64,000 bases of DNA from Nitrospira sp. (GCA_022226955.1 CP092079.1:1012015-1076014); one strand, 5' to 3'; shown: positions 1 through 9,450, counted from the first letter of the stretch. The notes: a model not told the origin generated them from the sequence alone. A program made the numbers and translations.

Positions 1-25
1 CGACTAAAATGTGTTCCTTGTCCAT
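1..25 (-). CDS. Start of a probable response regulator (partial, runs off the window)
   Basis: Only the first eight codons are inside the window; they read MDKEHILV. A hydrophobic strand such as HILV directly after a short charged start is how receiver domains of response regulators begin, just before the acidic pocket. The start lies 7 bases after the stop of the upstream lipoprotein gene, and an AGGAG ribosome site overlaps that stop region, so it is the third gene of the kinase-lipoprotein operon. By analogy with the QseE-QseG-QseF (GlrK-YfhG-GlrR) set the product would be a sigma-54-dependent regulator. That identity is inference, since the rest of the gene is not visible. Confidence 0.6.
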
Positions 26-32
26 AGGCTCC

Positions 33-806
33 TTACTGCGCGGGCGCGGGATCCGGCACGGGAACGGGCGCGGGCGCTGATGGCGGGCGAATCGGTCGAA
101 CCTTCTCTCGCATTTCTTGATCGATCCGCTTCAATGCCTCCAATTGGCTTGAAAGCTCCTCGATCTTCTTATCGCGTTCCATCACTTGTTTCTGAAATGC
201 GTGAACGGATCCTTGCTCGGAAGCGGTTTTCTGACCGTCTTTGTCCTTTTTCAACGTCAATGTCTCGATCTTTCGTTCTTGATCGGCAATCTGCCGTTGC
301 AGCGCGTCAATCGTTTGCGCATCGACATCCTTCGTCGCACGTAGCTGCTGCATGATCACTTCACGATCAAGCAAATCCCGCACCAGGCGATCCGTTGTTT
401 GACTGAAAGAGCTATTCGCGTCGGCCAAAGCAGAAGCCGAGAGCACGGCCTGCATCCACGAAGGGTCCTTCGAACCACTTCCATCTTGCAACAGTTTTAA
501 CCACGCTTTACTGGAGGCGGCTAACTGACTTTTGGGCGCAACGGCGAGAACTTTTCCAAAGTATTTTTCAGCAACTTCGCGGCTTTCGTACAATCCTAAG
601 AGGCCACGGGTAAAATACGCATGGTCGCATGAACTCGTTTCGTTGCACTTCTGAACTATGGCGTCCTGCTTCTTTGCAAATGCCTGATAGAGCTTGGATT
701 CTCCTGAGTCGACATGAAAAAACGGCTGATTCAGCGGCAATGGCGATCCCCAGCTCGCGCATCCGCCTACCACAAGAGAAAGAATCCATAATGCGGCACT
801 CTTCAT
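33..806 (-). CDS. QseG/YfhG-like outer-membrane lipoprotein
   Basis: A 257-residue exported lipoprotein. A short hydrophobic signal ends in the lipobox VVGGC with Cys16 as the acylated residue. The middle (about 30-130) has helical, TPR-like character, with a conserved-looking Cys pair in a segment about chain processing. Residues about 140-235 form a heptad-rich coiled coil, and the tail is Pro/Ala-rich. I chose the ATG at 806 because AAGGTG lies just upstream; a GTG at 812 is also possible. It sits two to eight bases after the sensor-kinase stop and directly before a probable response regulator. That is the position of QseG, which tunes the QseE kinase in enterobacteria. Function by context only. 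Confidence 0.7.
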   Translation of the reverse strand: MKSAALWILSLVVGGCASWGSPLPLNQPFFHVDSGESKLYQAFAKKQDAIVQKCNETSSCDHAYFTRGLLGLYESREVAEKYFGKVLAVAPKSQLAASSKAWLKLLQDGSGSKDPSWMQAVLSASALADANSSFSQTTDRLVRDLLDREVIMQQLRATKDVDAQTIDALQRQIADQERKIETLTLKKDKDGQKTASEQGSVHAFQKQVMERDKKIEELSSQLEALKRIDQEMREKVRPIRPPSAPAPVPVPDPAPAQ

Positions 807-814
807 AGTCACCT

Positions 815-2287
815 TCAGTTTGTCCCGCCAGATTTGGTTAACCGTAGGATAAACCGTACAGTCGTTCCTTTTCCAGCCTCACCCTCAATCCAGATCCGGC
901 CACTATGAGCTTCCACAATTTTCTTTGCCAGCGCTAATCCAAGACCGCTTCCAACGGAGGCATTCTTGGCCTTATTTCGCCCTTGATAAAACCGCTCAAA
1001 AATATGCGGGAGATCTTCCGATGCGATGCCGGGCCCGGCATCGGAGACCGACACCTCCAAAACCCCCGCTTTATGATCGGGAACCATGTGCAGCTTAACG
1101 ATGCCGCCTTCGGGGCTGAATTTCAAGGCATTGGATAAGAGATTGTCCAATACTTGTTCAATGCGCGGCGCATCGGCCTTCACCCACAACCGTTCTTTTA
1201 AGGGCTCCATCAGAAGCTGAACGTGCTTGGAGTCAGCCAAGAGACTCACCTTATTAACGGAAATATCTGCGACTCTATTCAGATCGATCGGAACGATCCG
1301 ATATTCCATCATCCCGGCTTCCATCTTAGACAGATCGAGAATCGTTGAAATCAGGTGAATCAACCGCCGGCTGCTATCGGCCATAATCCTCAGCGTCGTC
1401 CGCTGCTCTTGAAGGAGCGGCCCTGGGATTTCATCGAGGAGTAGATGAGTCCCTTCCTGGATAGAAGCCATCGGCGTGCGCAGTTCGTGCGAGACGTGGG
1501 CGAGAAACTCCGACTTCATGTCGTCCAGTTCTTGAAGCTTTCCCCCCATCCAGTTCACCGTATCGACCAGATCGCGCAGCTCCGACGGTGCGGTAATTTC
1601 CAAGGGCGTCCCGAACTTTCCCTGCCCGATCAGCTTGATATGCCCCTGCAATTGACGCAGTGGCCGCAAGATACTGTAGCTGGCAATTCCCGCGAGGCCA
1701 AGCCCGAAGACCAAGGCAACCAAGACCAACTGCTCCGTGACGGCCTCCGCCCGCGCCGCGCTGGCGCGCGATTCGCTGACCCCCACACTCACTCGGGCCT
1801 CATGCACATCGATATAGCTTTGAATCGTCGCAGACATCCGATCCATGATAGCATCTCGACGGTTCTCATATCCTCCCTTATGGCCACCCACCCGATCGCC
1901 GGATGGCTCGAATTCATTATGAAAAAGAACTAGACGCTCTTGAAGCAGCTGCCCGGCCTCTTGAAGCAGCATGATGGCATGAGGAGCGATTTCGCGATCG
2001 CGGAGATGCTGCAGGTTTCTCTGGAACTCTTCAACCTCTTCATTAAAGTTTGTCAGGAATGCCTTATCTTTCGTCGCCAGATATTTTTTCTCGCTGTTGA
2101 GTTGCGCAAACAACGACTCGTGCAGCCGCTTGGCCGCTTCCACCGCGGGATAGTGCACCGACGCCATTTCTGTACTGAGAGCCGTGAGCTGGCGAAGCTG
2201 GAATAAGGCATAGAGATTGACTCCTGCCATCACGATAATAATCACAAGACAGGTGAGAACTAATCGCCCAAATATTGAGAGTCTCAT
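815..2287 (-). CDS. Membrane sensor histidine kinase (QseE/GlrK-like)
   Basis: A 490-residue inner-membrane histidine kinase. Membrane segments are at about 7-29 and 186-207 and enclose a mainly helical periplasmic sensor of about 155 residues. A HAMP linker follows (about 208-260). The HisKA box contains SHELRTP with the phosphorylated His at 267. The ATPase domain shows the N box (DNLLSNALKF), G1 (DAGPGI), F (FERFYQ) and G2 (GSGLGLAL) motifs, so it should be an active kinase. It is the first gene of a tight operon with a lipoprotein and a probable response regulator. The stimulus is not evident from the sequence. The architecture matches QseE/GlrK, but many two-component kinases share it. 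Confidence 0.9.
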   Translation of the reverse strand: MRLSIFGRLVLTCLVIIIVMAGVNLYALFQLRQLTALSTEMASVHYPAVEAAKRLHESLFAQLNSEKKYLATKDKAFLTNFNEEVEEFQRNLQHLRDREIAPHAIMLLQEAGQLLQERLVLFHNEFEPSGDRVGGHKGGYENRRDAIMDRMSATIQSYIDVHEARVSVGVSESRASAARAEAVTEQLVLVALVFGLGLAGIASYSILRPLRQLQGHIKLIGQGKFGTPLEITAPSELRDLVDTVNWMGGKLQELDDMKSEFLAHVSHELRTPMASIQEGTHLLLDEIPGPLLQEQRTTLRIMADSSRRLIHLISTILDLSKMEAGMMEYRIVPIDLNRVADISVNKVSLLADSKHVQLLMEPLKERLWVKADAPRIEQVLDNLLSNALKFSPEGGIVKLHMVPDHKAGVLEVSVSDAGPGIASEDLPHIFERFYQGRNKAKNASVGSGLGLALAKKIVEAHSGRIWIEGEAGKGTTVRFILRLTKSGGTN

Positions 2288-2491
2288 AATCTGAAAAGCC
2301 TTCGCCCGGTCAAAAAAAATCGATCAGAATCAGCGTGTAGGCAAAACCATACGCCACTTTCACTTGTTGCGACAACCCTTGCGGCACGGCCTTTCGTGCA
2401 TTCCAGCATGTTGGATGGAATCTCTCCGTCTCGCATCCCCTCAAACATGCAGTGGGAGCGCGTTCCGCGGGAACAGTAGCAAGTCGATCCG

Positions 2492-3322
2492 TTATCGACC
2501 GCTATCGAATCGACGGGCGAACTCGCGCTGCCGGCGAGAAGAGCGGTGGAGTAATGCAAAGAGGTGGCCGCGAAACAGGAGAATGCTCATCGCGACAGGA
2601 GGAGTAAGAAGAATCGCCAACACCCAGTAGGCGTCAGCAGGAATTCCAAGATAGGCAAACCATCCCCCGAGAATCGTGAAGGGAAGGATCAGAAGCTGAA
2701 AAAAATCGAGCCCGGCTCCCCGACCTAGACGGCTTGAGAGTCTGATAAATTGCTCAAACCCGGATGGCGACAAGGCGACAGGCAGAATCAGCAGCCCAAA
2801 CGGCACAAACCATTCGATCCAATTCTCCAACACAAATTCATAGCAGGTCTTCAGTACCTCTAGCGGAGAATCCTGCCGTACCTGATAAATCACCTCCGGC
2901 GCCGGATTCAGCAAAATGAAGAGCAGCAGAAGCACCGCCGACGAGAGAAATTGGCCATAGGGATTCGCTTGAGTGCCCATATCGAGAGCCATGATAGGGA
3001 GCCACAACACAAACCCGACTCCGATCACTTCCCAAAAGTAGCTTCCGAGACTGTCCTGGATGTCCTGCAAGTGAAGCGAACGGGTGCCGCTGAGCGATTG
3101 CTCGATCAGCGAAAGCGTCGCCCCCACCAACAGCGCATTGAGGGCTCCAAGAAGAAACCCTCCCACGATTCCCAATGAACCCGCGAATTGAGACACCCCG
3201 ACAAAGAGCAGCGCGAATCCCACCAGCGCGATCATGGCCACCCAGCCATGGCGGAGCGAACGCACCGTAGCCGCACCCGCTTGCCGGTAGAGATCGATCA
3301 ACGAAGACACCTGGTTCGACAT
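2492..3322 (-). CDS. Polytopic membrane protein of unknown function
   Basis: A 276-residue protein with six or seven hydrophobic segments. They include two near the N terminus with Gly-rich helices, central ones around residues 110-150, a Pro-containing pair around 170-190, and two close to the C terminus. The tail is short and basic (RRQREFARRF). I do not recognise the family. No signal peptide or soluble domain is seen. The start follows an AAGGAG ribosome site in the region divergent from clpB. About 200 bases without a convincing gene separate it from the kinase gene downstream, so the two may not be co-transcribed. Confidence 0.75.
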   Translation of the reverse strand: MSNQVSSLIDLYRQAGAATVRSLRHGWVAMIALVGFALLFVGVSQFAGSLGIVGGFLLGALNALLVGATLSLIEQSLSGTRSLHLQDIQDSLGSYFWEVIGVGFVLWLPIMALDMGTQANPYGQFLSSAVLLLLFILLNPAPEVIYQVRQDSPLEVLKTCYEFVLENWIEWFVPFGLLILPVALSPSGFEQFIRLSSRLGRGAGLDFFQLLILPFTILGGWFAYLGIPADAYWVLAILLTPPVAMSILLFRGHLFALLHRSSRRQREFARRFDSGR

Positions 3323-3477
3323 AAGGAGAACTCACCGCCTCATTGAATGGCACAACCGAATCATAGCAACCAGCTCGACAATGAAAACCCTCGCCGGTGA
3401 CAGAACATTGCACCATAGTCTGGAATGGCCAGCCGGTCAAGAACTGGCTCGGTAAAGAGAGAATCTCTCCGCATGGC

Positions 3478-3505
3478 TTGACCGGCGATGATCGATGATT
3501 ATTAA
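3478..3505 (+). promoter_or_regulatory. Possible sigma-70-type promoter of clpB
   Basis: TTGACC at 3478-3483 and TATTAA at 3500-3505 are separated by 16 bases and lie 43 bases before the clpB start. No CIRCE element (TTAGCACTC-N9-GAGTGCTAA) was seen in the 3323-3547 region. Motif match only. Confidence 0.25.
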
Positions 3506-3547
3506 AGAGGCATCGGCACCTCATGCACCTGTCGAGGAGGAATTTCC

Positions 3548-6148
3548 GTGGATATGAACAACATGACCGTGAAACTTCAAGAAGCCCTGCAAACGGCCTC
3601 GGCCTATGCCATGCGCCGCAATCATCAGGGCATCGATGTCGAACACTTGCTACTCGCTCTTCTCGATCAAGAAGGCGGAACGACCTCTGCCCTGCTGGAG
3701 CAAGCCGGCATCGCGCTGCCGGCGGTTCGCCAGGCGGCAGAGCAGGCGCTCGGCAAGCTGCCGCAAGTCCAAGGGGCGAGCGGCGGGCCTGGGCAAGTAC
3801 ATGTCACCAATCGGCTGAGCCAAGTGCTCGCCAAGGCCGAGGACGAAAAAGCGGCATTGAAAGACGACTATCTCAGCGTCGAACATGTGCTGCTGGCGAT
3901 GGTGCAAGAAGGCGGCATTTTCAAAAAGCTGGGCCTGACCAGGGATCGATTGCTATCCGGCCTGCAGCAAGTCCGCGGCAATCAACGCGTCACGTCTCAA
4001 GACCCTGAGAGCACCTACCAGTCGCTTGAAAAATATGGCCGCGATCTGACCAAGGCGGCAGGGCAGGGAAAGCTGGACCCCGTCATCGGGCGGGACGACG
4101 AAATTCGCCGTGTCATTCAAATTCTCTCCCGGCGCACCAAGAACAATCCTGTCCTGATCGGTGAGCCCGGCGTGGGCAAGACGGCCATTGTCGAAGGCCT
4201 CGCCATCCGAATTGTCAAAGGCGATGTCCCGGAAGGACTGAAACAGAAACGAGTGATTACGCTGGACATGGGCGCACTCGTGGCCGGCGCGAAGTTCCGC
4301 GGCGAATTCGAAGAACGGCTCAAAGCCGTGCTCAAGGAAATCCAGTCCTCGCAAGGGCAAATATTACTGTTCATCGACGAACTGCACACCGTCGTCGGCG
4401 CGGGCGCGGCCGAAGGATCGATGGATGCGGCCAACCTGCTCAAGCCCATGCTCGCGCGGGGCGAGTTGCACCTCATCGGCGCCACCACGCTCGATGAATA
4501 CCGCAAACACATTGAGAAAGATGCGGCGCTCGAACGGCGGTTTCAGACTGTCATGGTCGATCAACCGTCGGTCGAAGATACAATTTCGATTCTGCGAGGA
4601 TTGAAAGAGCGGTACGAAGTGCATCATGGGGTGCGCATCAAGGACAGCGCGCTGGTAGCGGCGGCCAAGTTGTCAAACCGGTACATCGCAGACCGCTTCC
4701 TGCCGGACAAAGCCATCGACCTGGTCGATGAAGCGGCGGCGCGGTTGCGAACTGAAATCGACAGCCTGCCGGCTGAACTCGATGAGGCCTCCCGTAAAGT
4801 GCTTCAACTGGAGATCGAGCGCGAAGCCCTCCGGAAAGAGAAGGATCAGGCGAGCGTCGCGCGATTAGCCACACTCGAAACGGAACTAGCCGAGAAGCAG
4901 AGCACCGTTCACACGCTCAAAACTCAATGGGAGTCCGAGAAAGCGTCTGTCGGACGCCTGAGTAAAACGCGGGAAGCCATCGAGGATATCAAACAGAAGA
5001 TCGAACAGGCCGAGCGCGCCTACGACCTCAACCGCGTGGCGGAACTCCGCTACGGAGACTTGCCCCGCCTGGAACGGGAACTCGCCATCGAGCAAACGTC
5101 CTTGGGGAAAAAGCAGGATCAGAACCGGCTGCTCAAGGAAGACGTCGATGAGGACGAGATCGCCGCCGTCGTCAGCCGCTGGACCGGCATCCCGGTTTCG
5201 CGGTTACTGGAAGGCGAATCCGATAAGCTGCTCAAGCTCGAAGACCTGCTGCACCAACGAGTCATTGGGCAGGATGAAGGCGTGCGCGCGGTAGCCGATG
5301 CGGTGCTGCGAGCGCGATCCGGCATCAAAGACCCCAACCGGCCGATCGGATCGTTCCTTTTTCTCGGGCCGACCGGCGTCGGCAAGACCGAACTGGCGCG
5401 CGCGCTGGCTGCCGTGCTCTTCGACGATGAAAATAATCTGATCCGTATCGACATGTCGGAATATATGGAAAAGCACACGGTCGCCCGCCTGATCGGCGCG
5501 CCGCCCGGCTATGTGGGCTTCGAGGAAGGCGGCCAGCTGACTGAAGCGGTGCGTCGCCGCCCCTTCTCCGTGGTGCTCTTCGATGAAATCGAAAAAGCGC
5601 ACCAGGATGTCTTCAACGTGTTTTTACAAATCTTGGACGATGGCCGGCTGACCGACTCTCAAGGCCGGACGGTCGACTTTAAAAATACCGTCCTGATCAT
5701 GACGTCGAATATCGGCAGCCCGCAGATCCTTGAGGCGCAACAGACCGGCGCTTCTTACGATGCGATGCGAGCGGTGGTCATGGCAGAACTCCGGCAGCAT
5801 TTCCGCCCGGAATTCCTGAATCGCGTGGACGAAACCGTGGTCTTCCATCCGCTCGCCACGGCGCAGTTAGTCAAGATTGTGGAGATTCAGCTGGAGCGAT
5901 TGCGGGGACGGCTCGCCGAGCGGCGCATTCAGCTGGCCATCACCCCGGCGGCACTCGCCTATCTGGGGGAGCGCGGCTACGATCCGATCTACGGCGCGCG
6001 GCCGCTCAAGCGGCTGATTCAGCAAGAACTGGAAACGCCGCTCGCACGGCTCTTGGTCAAGGGGGAATTGCGGGACGGCGAAACCGCCTCCGTGGATCGA
6101 AGCGACAAGGGCTTGGCGATTATTCCAACGGTGACGGCGGAAGGCTGA
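3548..6148 (+). CDS. clpB: ATP-dependent protein disaggregase ClpB
   Basis: An 866-residue hexameric AAA+ disaggregase, the usual length for ClpB. It solubilises aggregated proteins together with DnaK. The double Clp_N repeat covers about 1-150. The first ATPase domain has Walker A GEPGVGKT at 205-212. A long coiled-coil middle domain (about 400-530) distinguishes ClpB from ClpA and ClpC. The second ATPase domain has GPTGVGKT at 607-614, the sensor/arginine region and a ClpB D2 C-terminal domain. The start is the GTG at 3548, seven bases after a strong GAGGAGG site; an ATG at 3554 is poorly spaced. The gene stands alone, divergent from a membrane-protein gene and convergent with the next one. 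Confidence 0.98.
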   Translation: MDMNNMTVKLQEALQTASAYAMRRNHQGIDVEHLLLALLDQEGGTTSALLEQAGIALPAVRQAAEQALGKLPQVQGASGGPGQVHVTNRLSQVLAKAEDEKAALKDDYLSVEHVLLAMVQEGGIFKKLGLTRDRLLSGLQQVRGNQRVTSQDPESTYQSLEKYGRDLTKAAGQGKLDPVIGRDDEIRRVIQILSRRTKNNPVLIGEPGVGKTAIVEGLAIRIVKGDVPEGLKQKRVITLDMGALVAGAKFRGEFEERLKAVLKEIQSSQGQILLFIDELHTVVGAGAAEGSMDAANLLKPMLARGELHLIGATTLDEYRKHIEKDAALERRFQTVMVDQPSVEDTISILRGLKERYEVHHGVRIKDSALVAAAKLSNRYIADRFLPDKAIDLVDEAAARLRTEIDSLPAELDEASRKVLQLEIEREALRKEKDQASVARLATLETELAEKQSTVHTLKTQWESEKASVGRLSKTREAIEDIKQKIEQAERAYDLNRVAELRYGDLPRLERELAIEQTSLGKKQDQNRLLKEDVDEDEIAAVVSRWTGIPVSRLLEGESDKLLKLEDLLHQRVIGQDEGVRAVADAVLRARSGIKDPNRPIGSFLFLGPTGVGKTELARALAAVLFDDENNLIRIDMSEYMEKHTVARLIGAPPGYVGFEEGGQLTEAVRRRPFSVVLFDEIEKAHQDVFNVFLQILDDGRLTDSQGRTVDFKNTVLIMTSNIGSPQILEAQQTGASYDAMRAVVMAELRQHFRPEFLNRVDETVVFHPLATAQLVKIVEIQLERLRGRLAERRIQLAITPAALAYLGERGYDPIYGARPLKRLIQQELETPLARLLVKGELRDGETASVDRSDKGLAIIPTVTAEG

Positions 6149-6172
6149 TCGATCGACCGATCGGCCTTCCGC
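6137..6172. terminator. Strong hairpin between convergent genes
   Basis: A 15-bp stem (6137-6151 with 6158-6172, one G-U pair) closes a six-base loop. It contains the clpB stop codon and touches the stop of the facing gene. Position and stability suggest a bidirectional terminator, but there is no T tract on either side. Confidence 0.45.
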
Positions 6173-6597
6173 TAGCCGAGCTTGACCGCGCCGCCGTTCA
6201 CATCCTGCGTCGTGCCGCTGGCGCGTAGCTTGTCGATTTTCCATTCCTTCGACGAGACTTCCAAGCTGTGGCCTTTCATTGTGGGAAACTCTCCCTTTGA
6301 AAACACCACCACATTCGGCGCCTTCACGTCGAACTGCAATAACACTTTTCCCGAAGCCGACTCTTTCAACGTCACGGTCTTGGGCGTTTTGCTCACATCG
6401 TAGGCACGCCGCTCGTTAAACATGATCGTGCTATCGACCAGCTTCACGAGCATCTTCCCCGTCTGGTCGAACAGCGCGAAACTCAGCAAGATGGATCCGG
6501 TCGACGGATGCTGCCCGACTTGGATAAGCGGCACGCCTTCGACTTCAATCGTGCCATCCGTATTGCGATAGAGATTCGATCCGACTTCAAGATCCAT
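6172..6597 (-). CDS. Hypothetical protein, 141 residues
   Basis: A soluble, mostly beta-strand protein with alternating hydrophobic residues and no signal peptide, membrane segment or cysteine. It contains repeated short strands such as SILLSFALFD and KVLLQFDV, which suggests a beta-sandwich. I do not recognise the family. The gene is convergent with clpB, sharing a hairpin at its 3' end. It follows a small membrane-protein gene on the same strand by about 40 bases, so it may belong to the comM transcript. An AGGGGAACC stretch precedes the ATG. Confidence 0.65.
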   Translation of the reverse strand: MDLEVGSNLYRNTDGTIEVEGVPLIQVGQHPSTGSILLSFALFDQTGKMLVKLVDSTIMFNERRAYDVSKTPKTVTLKESASGKVLLQFDVKAPNVVVFSKGEFPTMKGHSLEVSSKEWKIDKLRASGTTQDVNGGAVKLG

Positions 6598-6639
6598 GGT
6601 TCCCCTCGTATGACCGGCCGTCAGTAAAAAATGACTCGT

Positions 6640-6843
6640 TTATGATTTTTTGATGCGATCGAGAATCAAGGCGATGCAGCCTCCAAGGAGACCGCCGCCA
6701 ATAATGGTGGTGAGCAGTTCTGCCAGCTTTAGCGTCCAGACCGACCCCTGGGCCTGCATGACATCGCGAATGCCGCCTTGCAGCATCAGCACCGAGAGCG
6801 CCATCGTCGCTCCGACAATAAACCACCATGCAAAAACTTTCAT
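6640..6843 (-). CDS. Small two-helix membrane protein
   Basis: A 67-residue protein with one hydrophobic helix at the N terminus (WWFIVGATMALSVL) and a second Gly-rich helix near the C terminus (IIGGGLLGGCIALIL), ending in a basic DRIKKS tail. The start is either the ATG at 6843 or an in-frame GTG at 6855; a GAG lies closer to the ATG. It follows comM by under 20 bases on the same strand and is probably co-transcribed with it. The family is not recognised. Small size means the call rests on hydrophobic pattern and operon position. Confidence 0.55.
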   Translation of the reverse strand: MKVFAWWFIVGATMALSVLMLQGGIRDVMQAQGSVWTLKLAELLTTIIGGGLLGGCIALILDRIKKS

Positions 6844-6861
6844 CGTACTCAGCACGTTGCG

Positions 6862-8391
6862 TCACACCTCAATGGCCCGGTCAAGCGCCCGATACTGAAT
6901 GGCTTCCGCCACATGAATGGCCTCAATCTTATCAGAGCCGGCCAAATCAGCAATGGTTCTGGCCACCCGCACAATCCGCCCATGCGCGCGAGCCGACAGA
7001 TTGAGCCTGGCCATAGCCTGTTCCAGCAACTCTTGAGGTCCAGCCGCGAGCCCACAATACCGCTTCACGAGTCTGGGCTTCAACTGGGCGTTCGTGTAAA
7101 TCCCCTGATCCCGATACCGCGCCTGTTGCCGCGCCCGCGCCGCCAGCACTCGGGCGCGAATGGCGGCGGAGCTTTCTGCCGGAGGCTGTTCATGGCGCAA
7201 CTCTCGAATCGGCACCGGCGGCACCTCCAAATGCAGGTCCAGCCGGTCGAGCAAGGGGCCCGACAGTTTGGCGCGATAGCGGCGAATCTGCGGCCCCGTA
7301 CAGACGCAGGGTCGGGAGCGGTCGCCATAATACCCGCAGGGACAAGGATTCATCGCGGCAATCAACATAAACCGGGCCGGATACCGGATCGTTCCGCTGG
7401 CCCTGGTCAGCGTCACCTGGCCGTCTTCGAGCGGTTGCCGCAATCCTTCCAGCACAGGCCGCTTGAACTCCGGCGACTCGTCCAGAAAAAGCACGCCGTT
7501 GTGCGCAAGCGACACCTCGCCCGGTTTCGGAACCGCCCCGCCGCCGACGAGGCCGGCATCTGAAATACTATGATGCGGAGCGCGAAAGGGCCGGACCATC
7601 AGCAAGGGGCGATCCGGCGTCAGCTGTCCCGCAACGCTATGCACTCTGGCCGTTTCAATCGCTTCATCCAGCTCCATGATCGGCAGGATCGACGGCAGCC
7701 GTCGCGCCAGCATCGTCTTGCCCGATCCCGGCGGCCCCACCATCAGAAGATTGTGGCCGCCGGCCGCCGCCACTTCCAACGCCCGCTTCGCGTGATCCTG
7801 TCCGCGCACTTCGGCATAATCGTCATCGTCCGCCGGCCGTAACGCTTCAAGATGGCTCACATTCGACACGCAGGCCGCGAGCCCCTGCCTTCCACTCAGA
7901 AACTCGACGGCTTCCGGCAACGTGTGCAGCGGATAGACCTGCACGCCGTCAACAAGCGCCGCTTCTGCCCCGTTCGCGGCGGGCAAAAGCAAGTCATACG
8001 TTTTTCGGCAGGCCAATCCGAACGATAACGCGCCGGTGATGGGCTTGATGCGCCCGTCCAGCGAGAGTTCTCCCAATAGGACTCGCCGATCCAGCGCCTC
8101 CTGCGGAATGACTTCTTCCGCAACGAGAATCCCAATGGCAATGGCCAGATCGAGCCCTGACCCTTCTTTCTTGATGCCCGCGGGAGCGAGATTGACGGTA
8201 ATACGTTTGGCGGGAAAATGAAATCCGGTGTTCTTCAGCGCGGCACGGACGCGATCCCGGCTTTCTCTGACCGTCGCATCCGGCAACCCCACCACGGAGA
8301 ATTGAGGAAGCCCTCCGGAAATGTCGACTTCGACGTCGACAAGATGAGCCTCCAGCCCCACGAGCGCAGCACTCGCGACCTTGGCCAGCAT
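6862..8391 (-). CDS. comM: YifB/ComM family AAA+ ATPase (Mg-chelatase-like)
   Basis: A 509-residue ATPase of the YifB/ComM family, which acts as a branch-migration helicase helping integrate incoming DNA in naturally competent bacteria. The N-terminal Lon-protease-like fold carries GGLPQFSVVGLPD and the VNLAPAGIKKEGSGLDL block. The Mg-chelatase-type AAA+ domain has Walker A GPPGSGKT around residues 215-222 and Walker B LFLDE. Cysteines of the insert (CPCGYYGD, CVC) match the family. The C-terminal Mg_chelatase_C domain contains LNLSARAHGRI. Length is typical. It is divergent from an exported-protein gene and followed by a small membrane protein. No other competence genes lie nearby. Confidence 0.95.
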   Translation of the reverse strand: MLAKVASAALVGLEAHLVDVEVDISGGLPQFSVVGLPDATVRESRDRVRAALKNTGFHFPAKRITVNLAPAGIKKEGSGLDLAIAIGILVAEEVIPQEALDRRVLLGELSLDGRIKPITGALSFGLACRKTYDLLLPAANGAEAALVDGVQVYPLHTLPEAVEFLSGRQGLAACVSNVSHLEALRPADDDDYAEVRGQDHAKRALEVAAAGGHNLLMVGPPGSGKTMLARRLPSILPIMELDEAIETARVHSVAGQLTPDRPLLMVRPFRAPHHSISDAGLVGGGAVPKPGEVSLAHNGVLFLDESPEFKRPVLEGLRQPLEDGQVTLTRASGTIRYPARFMLIAAMNPCPCGYYGDRSRPCVCTGPQIRRYRAKLSGPLLDRLDLHLEVPPVPIRELRHEQPPAESSAAIRARVLAARARQQARYRDQGIYTNAQLKPRLVKRYCGLAAGPQELLEQAMARLNLSARAHGRIVRVARTIADLAGSDKIEAIHVAEAIQYRALDRAIEV

Positions 8392-8506
8392 GGAACGTCA
8401 CACCTTTCTGTGCCCGACGGAAGCGGATTATAGAAACTCTATAAACGCGTTGCAAGAGAACGCTGGACGGCCAATACATCGGGTAGCTGCCCTCCCCATA
8501 AGACTG

Positions 8507-8512
8507 TATAAT
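8507..8512 (+). promoter_or_regulatory. Consensus -10 box (TATAAT), possibly of a leaderless gene
   Basis: TATAAT lies 7 bases before the ATG at 8520. If it is used, transcription would start at or within a base or two of that ATG. The -35 region is weak. The reading frame also has an ATG at 8511, overlapping this box, which would then be untranscribed. Confidence 0.35.
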
Positions 8513-8519
8513 GCGCGGC

Positions 8520-9161
8520 ATGCCGCGTTCACGCCGATGCGTTGCCCCGTTTTCGTTGCCGTCTCTCTCTATCGCACGCGCGATTCTTGCGGCTCTCACT
8601 CTCGGCGGATTCGCCCTGTTTGGCTGGACCGGACAGGCCTGGGCTCACTCGACCTCGAACGCCGTGCCCGTCCAGTCACAACGACCTTCTAACACTGCCT
8701 CGCCTCACATTGGCTCGGCCATGGCAGTGCTCGCCACCTTGCAGGATGCGGACGTCCTGCCGCCAGAAAACACGCCGGAAGCGAATCACATTATCCGGTT
8801 CGTCATCCAGTTTCAGTCAGTCTTCACCAAAAGCGACGACCCAGTGGTGCAGGCGTTTGTCCGGCAGGCGTTCGCCCCGGCGGATGAGGCCAGAGCCTTG
8901 GATATCGTCAGAAGTCTTCGCACAACTGGATGGACCGCCGAATTCCTGGAACGGTTGTCCGATGAAGAAGCGCGGCGCTCGACTGAAGAAATTCAACAAC
9001 TCGCTCATGGGTTCGCGCCGTTTAATCTGTCGGTCGCGGATTTTCACCGGTTCATGCAGTTGGTGAGGGACGCCCGGCAGGCCTTTCGCACACGCGGTCT
9101 CGAGTTCCAGCAGATATTTTCATCACGCAGAAAGGAGATGCCAGGGGCAGGAACCAGTTAG
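8520..9161 (+). CDS. Exported hypothetical protein
   Basis: A 213-residue protein with an N-terminal basic stretch, a hydrophobic signal segment (ARAILAALTLGGFALFGW) and a probable cleavage after QAWA. The mature part is mostly helical and acidic with many Phe and Gln and no cysteine. A central pattern of DEARRSTEEIQQL and FNLSVADFHRFMQL suggests an all-helical soluble fold. I do not know the family. The start is uncertain: ATG 8520 is preferred because the in-frame ATG 8511 overlaps a consensus -10 box. It is divergent from comM and separated by about 50 bases from the next gene on the same strand. Confidence 0.65.
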   Translation: MPRSRRCVAPFSLPSLSIARAILAALTLGGFALFGWTGQAWAHSTSNAVPVQSQRPSNTASPHIGSAMAVLATLQDADVLPPENTPEANHIIRFVIQFQSVFTKSDDPVVQAFVRQAFAPADEARALDIVRSLRTTGWTAEFLERLSDEEARRSTEEIQQLAHGFAPFNLSVADFHRFMQLVRDARQAFRTRGLEFQQIFSSRRKEMPGAGTS

Positions 9162-9213
9162 TGTCCGATGAAGAGTTCGGAATCAGTTCAGGCAACACAC
9201 GAAGGAGGAAGTC

Positions 9214-9450
9214 ATGGCAACACGCGCGTACATCCTAATCAAGGTCAAAGCCGGGAAGACCAAGGACGTGGTCCAGGCGCTCAAGAGAATTTCCGGAGTG
9301 GAACAGGCCCACTCCTGCTTCGGCCGGCCGGATATTTTCGTCTTTATTAACGTGCAAGACGAGCGAACGCTGTCCGACGTTGTCATTACCAAAGTCCATG
9401 CCATTGAAGGCGTCGAAGAAACCGATACCCACATCGTCGCGGATGCCTAA
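9214..9450 (+). CDS. Stand-alone Lrp/AsnC ligand-binding (RAM) domain protein
   Basis: A 78-residue protein consisting only of the alpha-beta RAM domain found at the C terminus of Lrp/AsnC regulators. It starts with ATRAYILIKVKAG, has the KRISGVEQAHSCFGRPD stretch where the ligand loop lies, and ends with VEGVEETDTHIV-type strands. There is no DNA-binding helix-turn-helix. Such stand-alone domains form dimers or decamers that bind amino acids and are thought to act as sensors or effectors. An AAGGAGG site six bases before the ATG supports the start. Target and ligand are unknown. Confidence 0.85.
   Translation: MATRAYILIKVKAGKTKDVVQALKRISGVEQAHSCFGRPDIFVFINVQDERTLSDVVITKVHAIEGVEETDTHIVADA

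Noticed and set aside
2284-2559. A 91-codon minus-strand frame between the kinase and the membrane-protein gene
   Set aside because: It overlaps both neighbours, has unlikely composition and no ribosome site.
8542-9066. A long alternative frame inside the exported-protein gene
   Set aside because: Arg/Ser-rich, typical of a shadow frame in GC-rich DNA; the other frame has a signal peptide.
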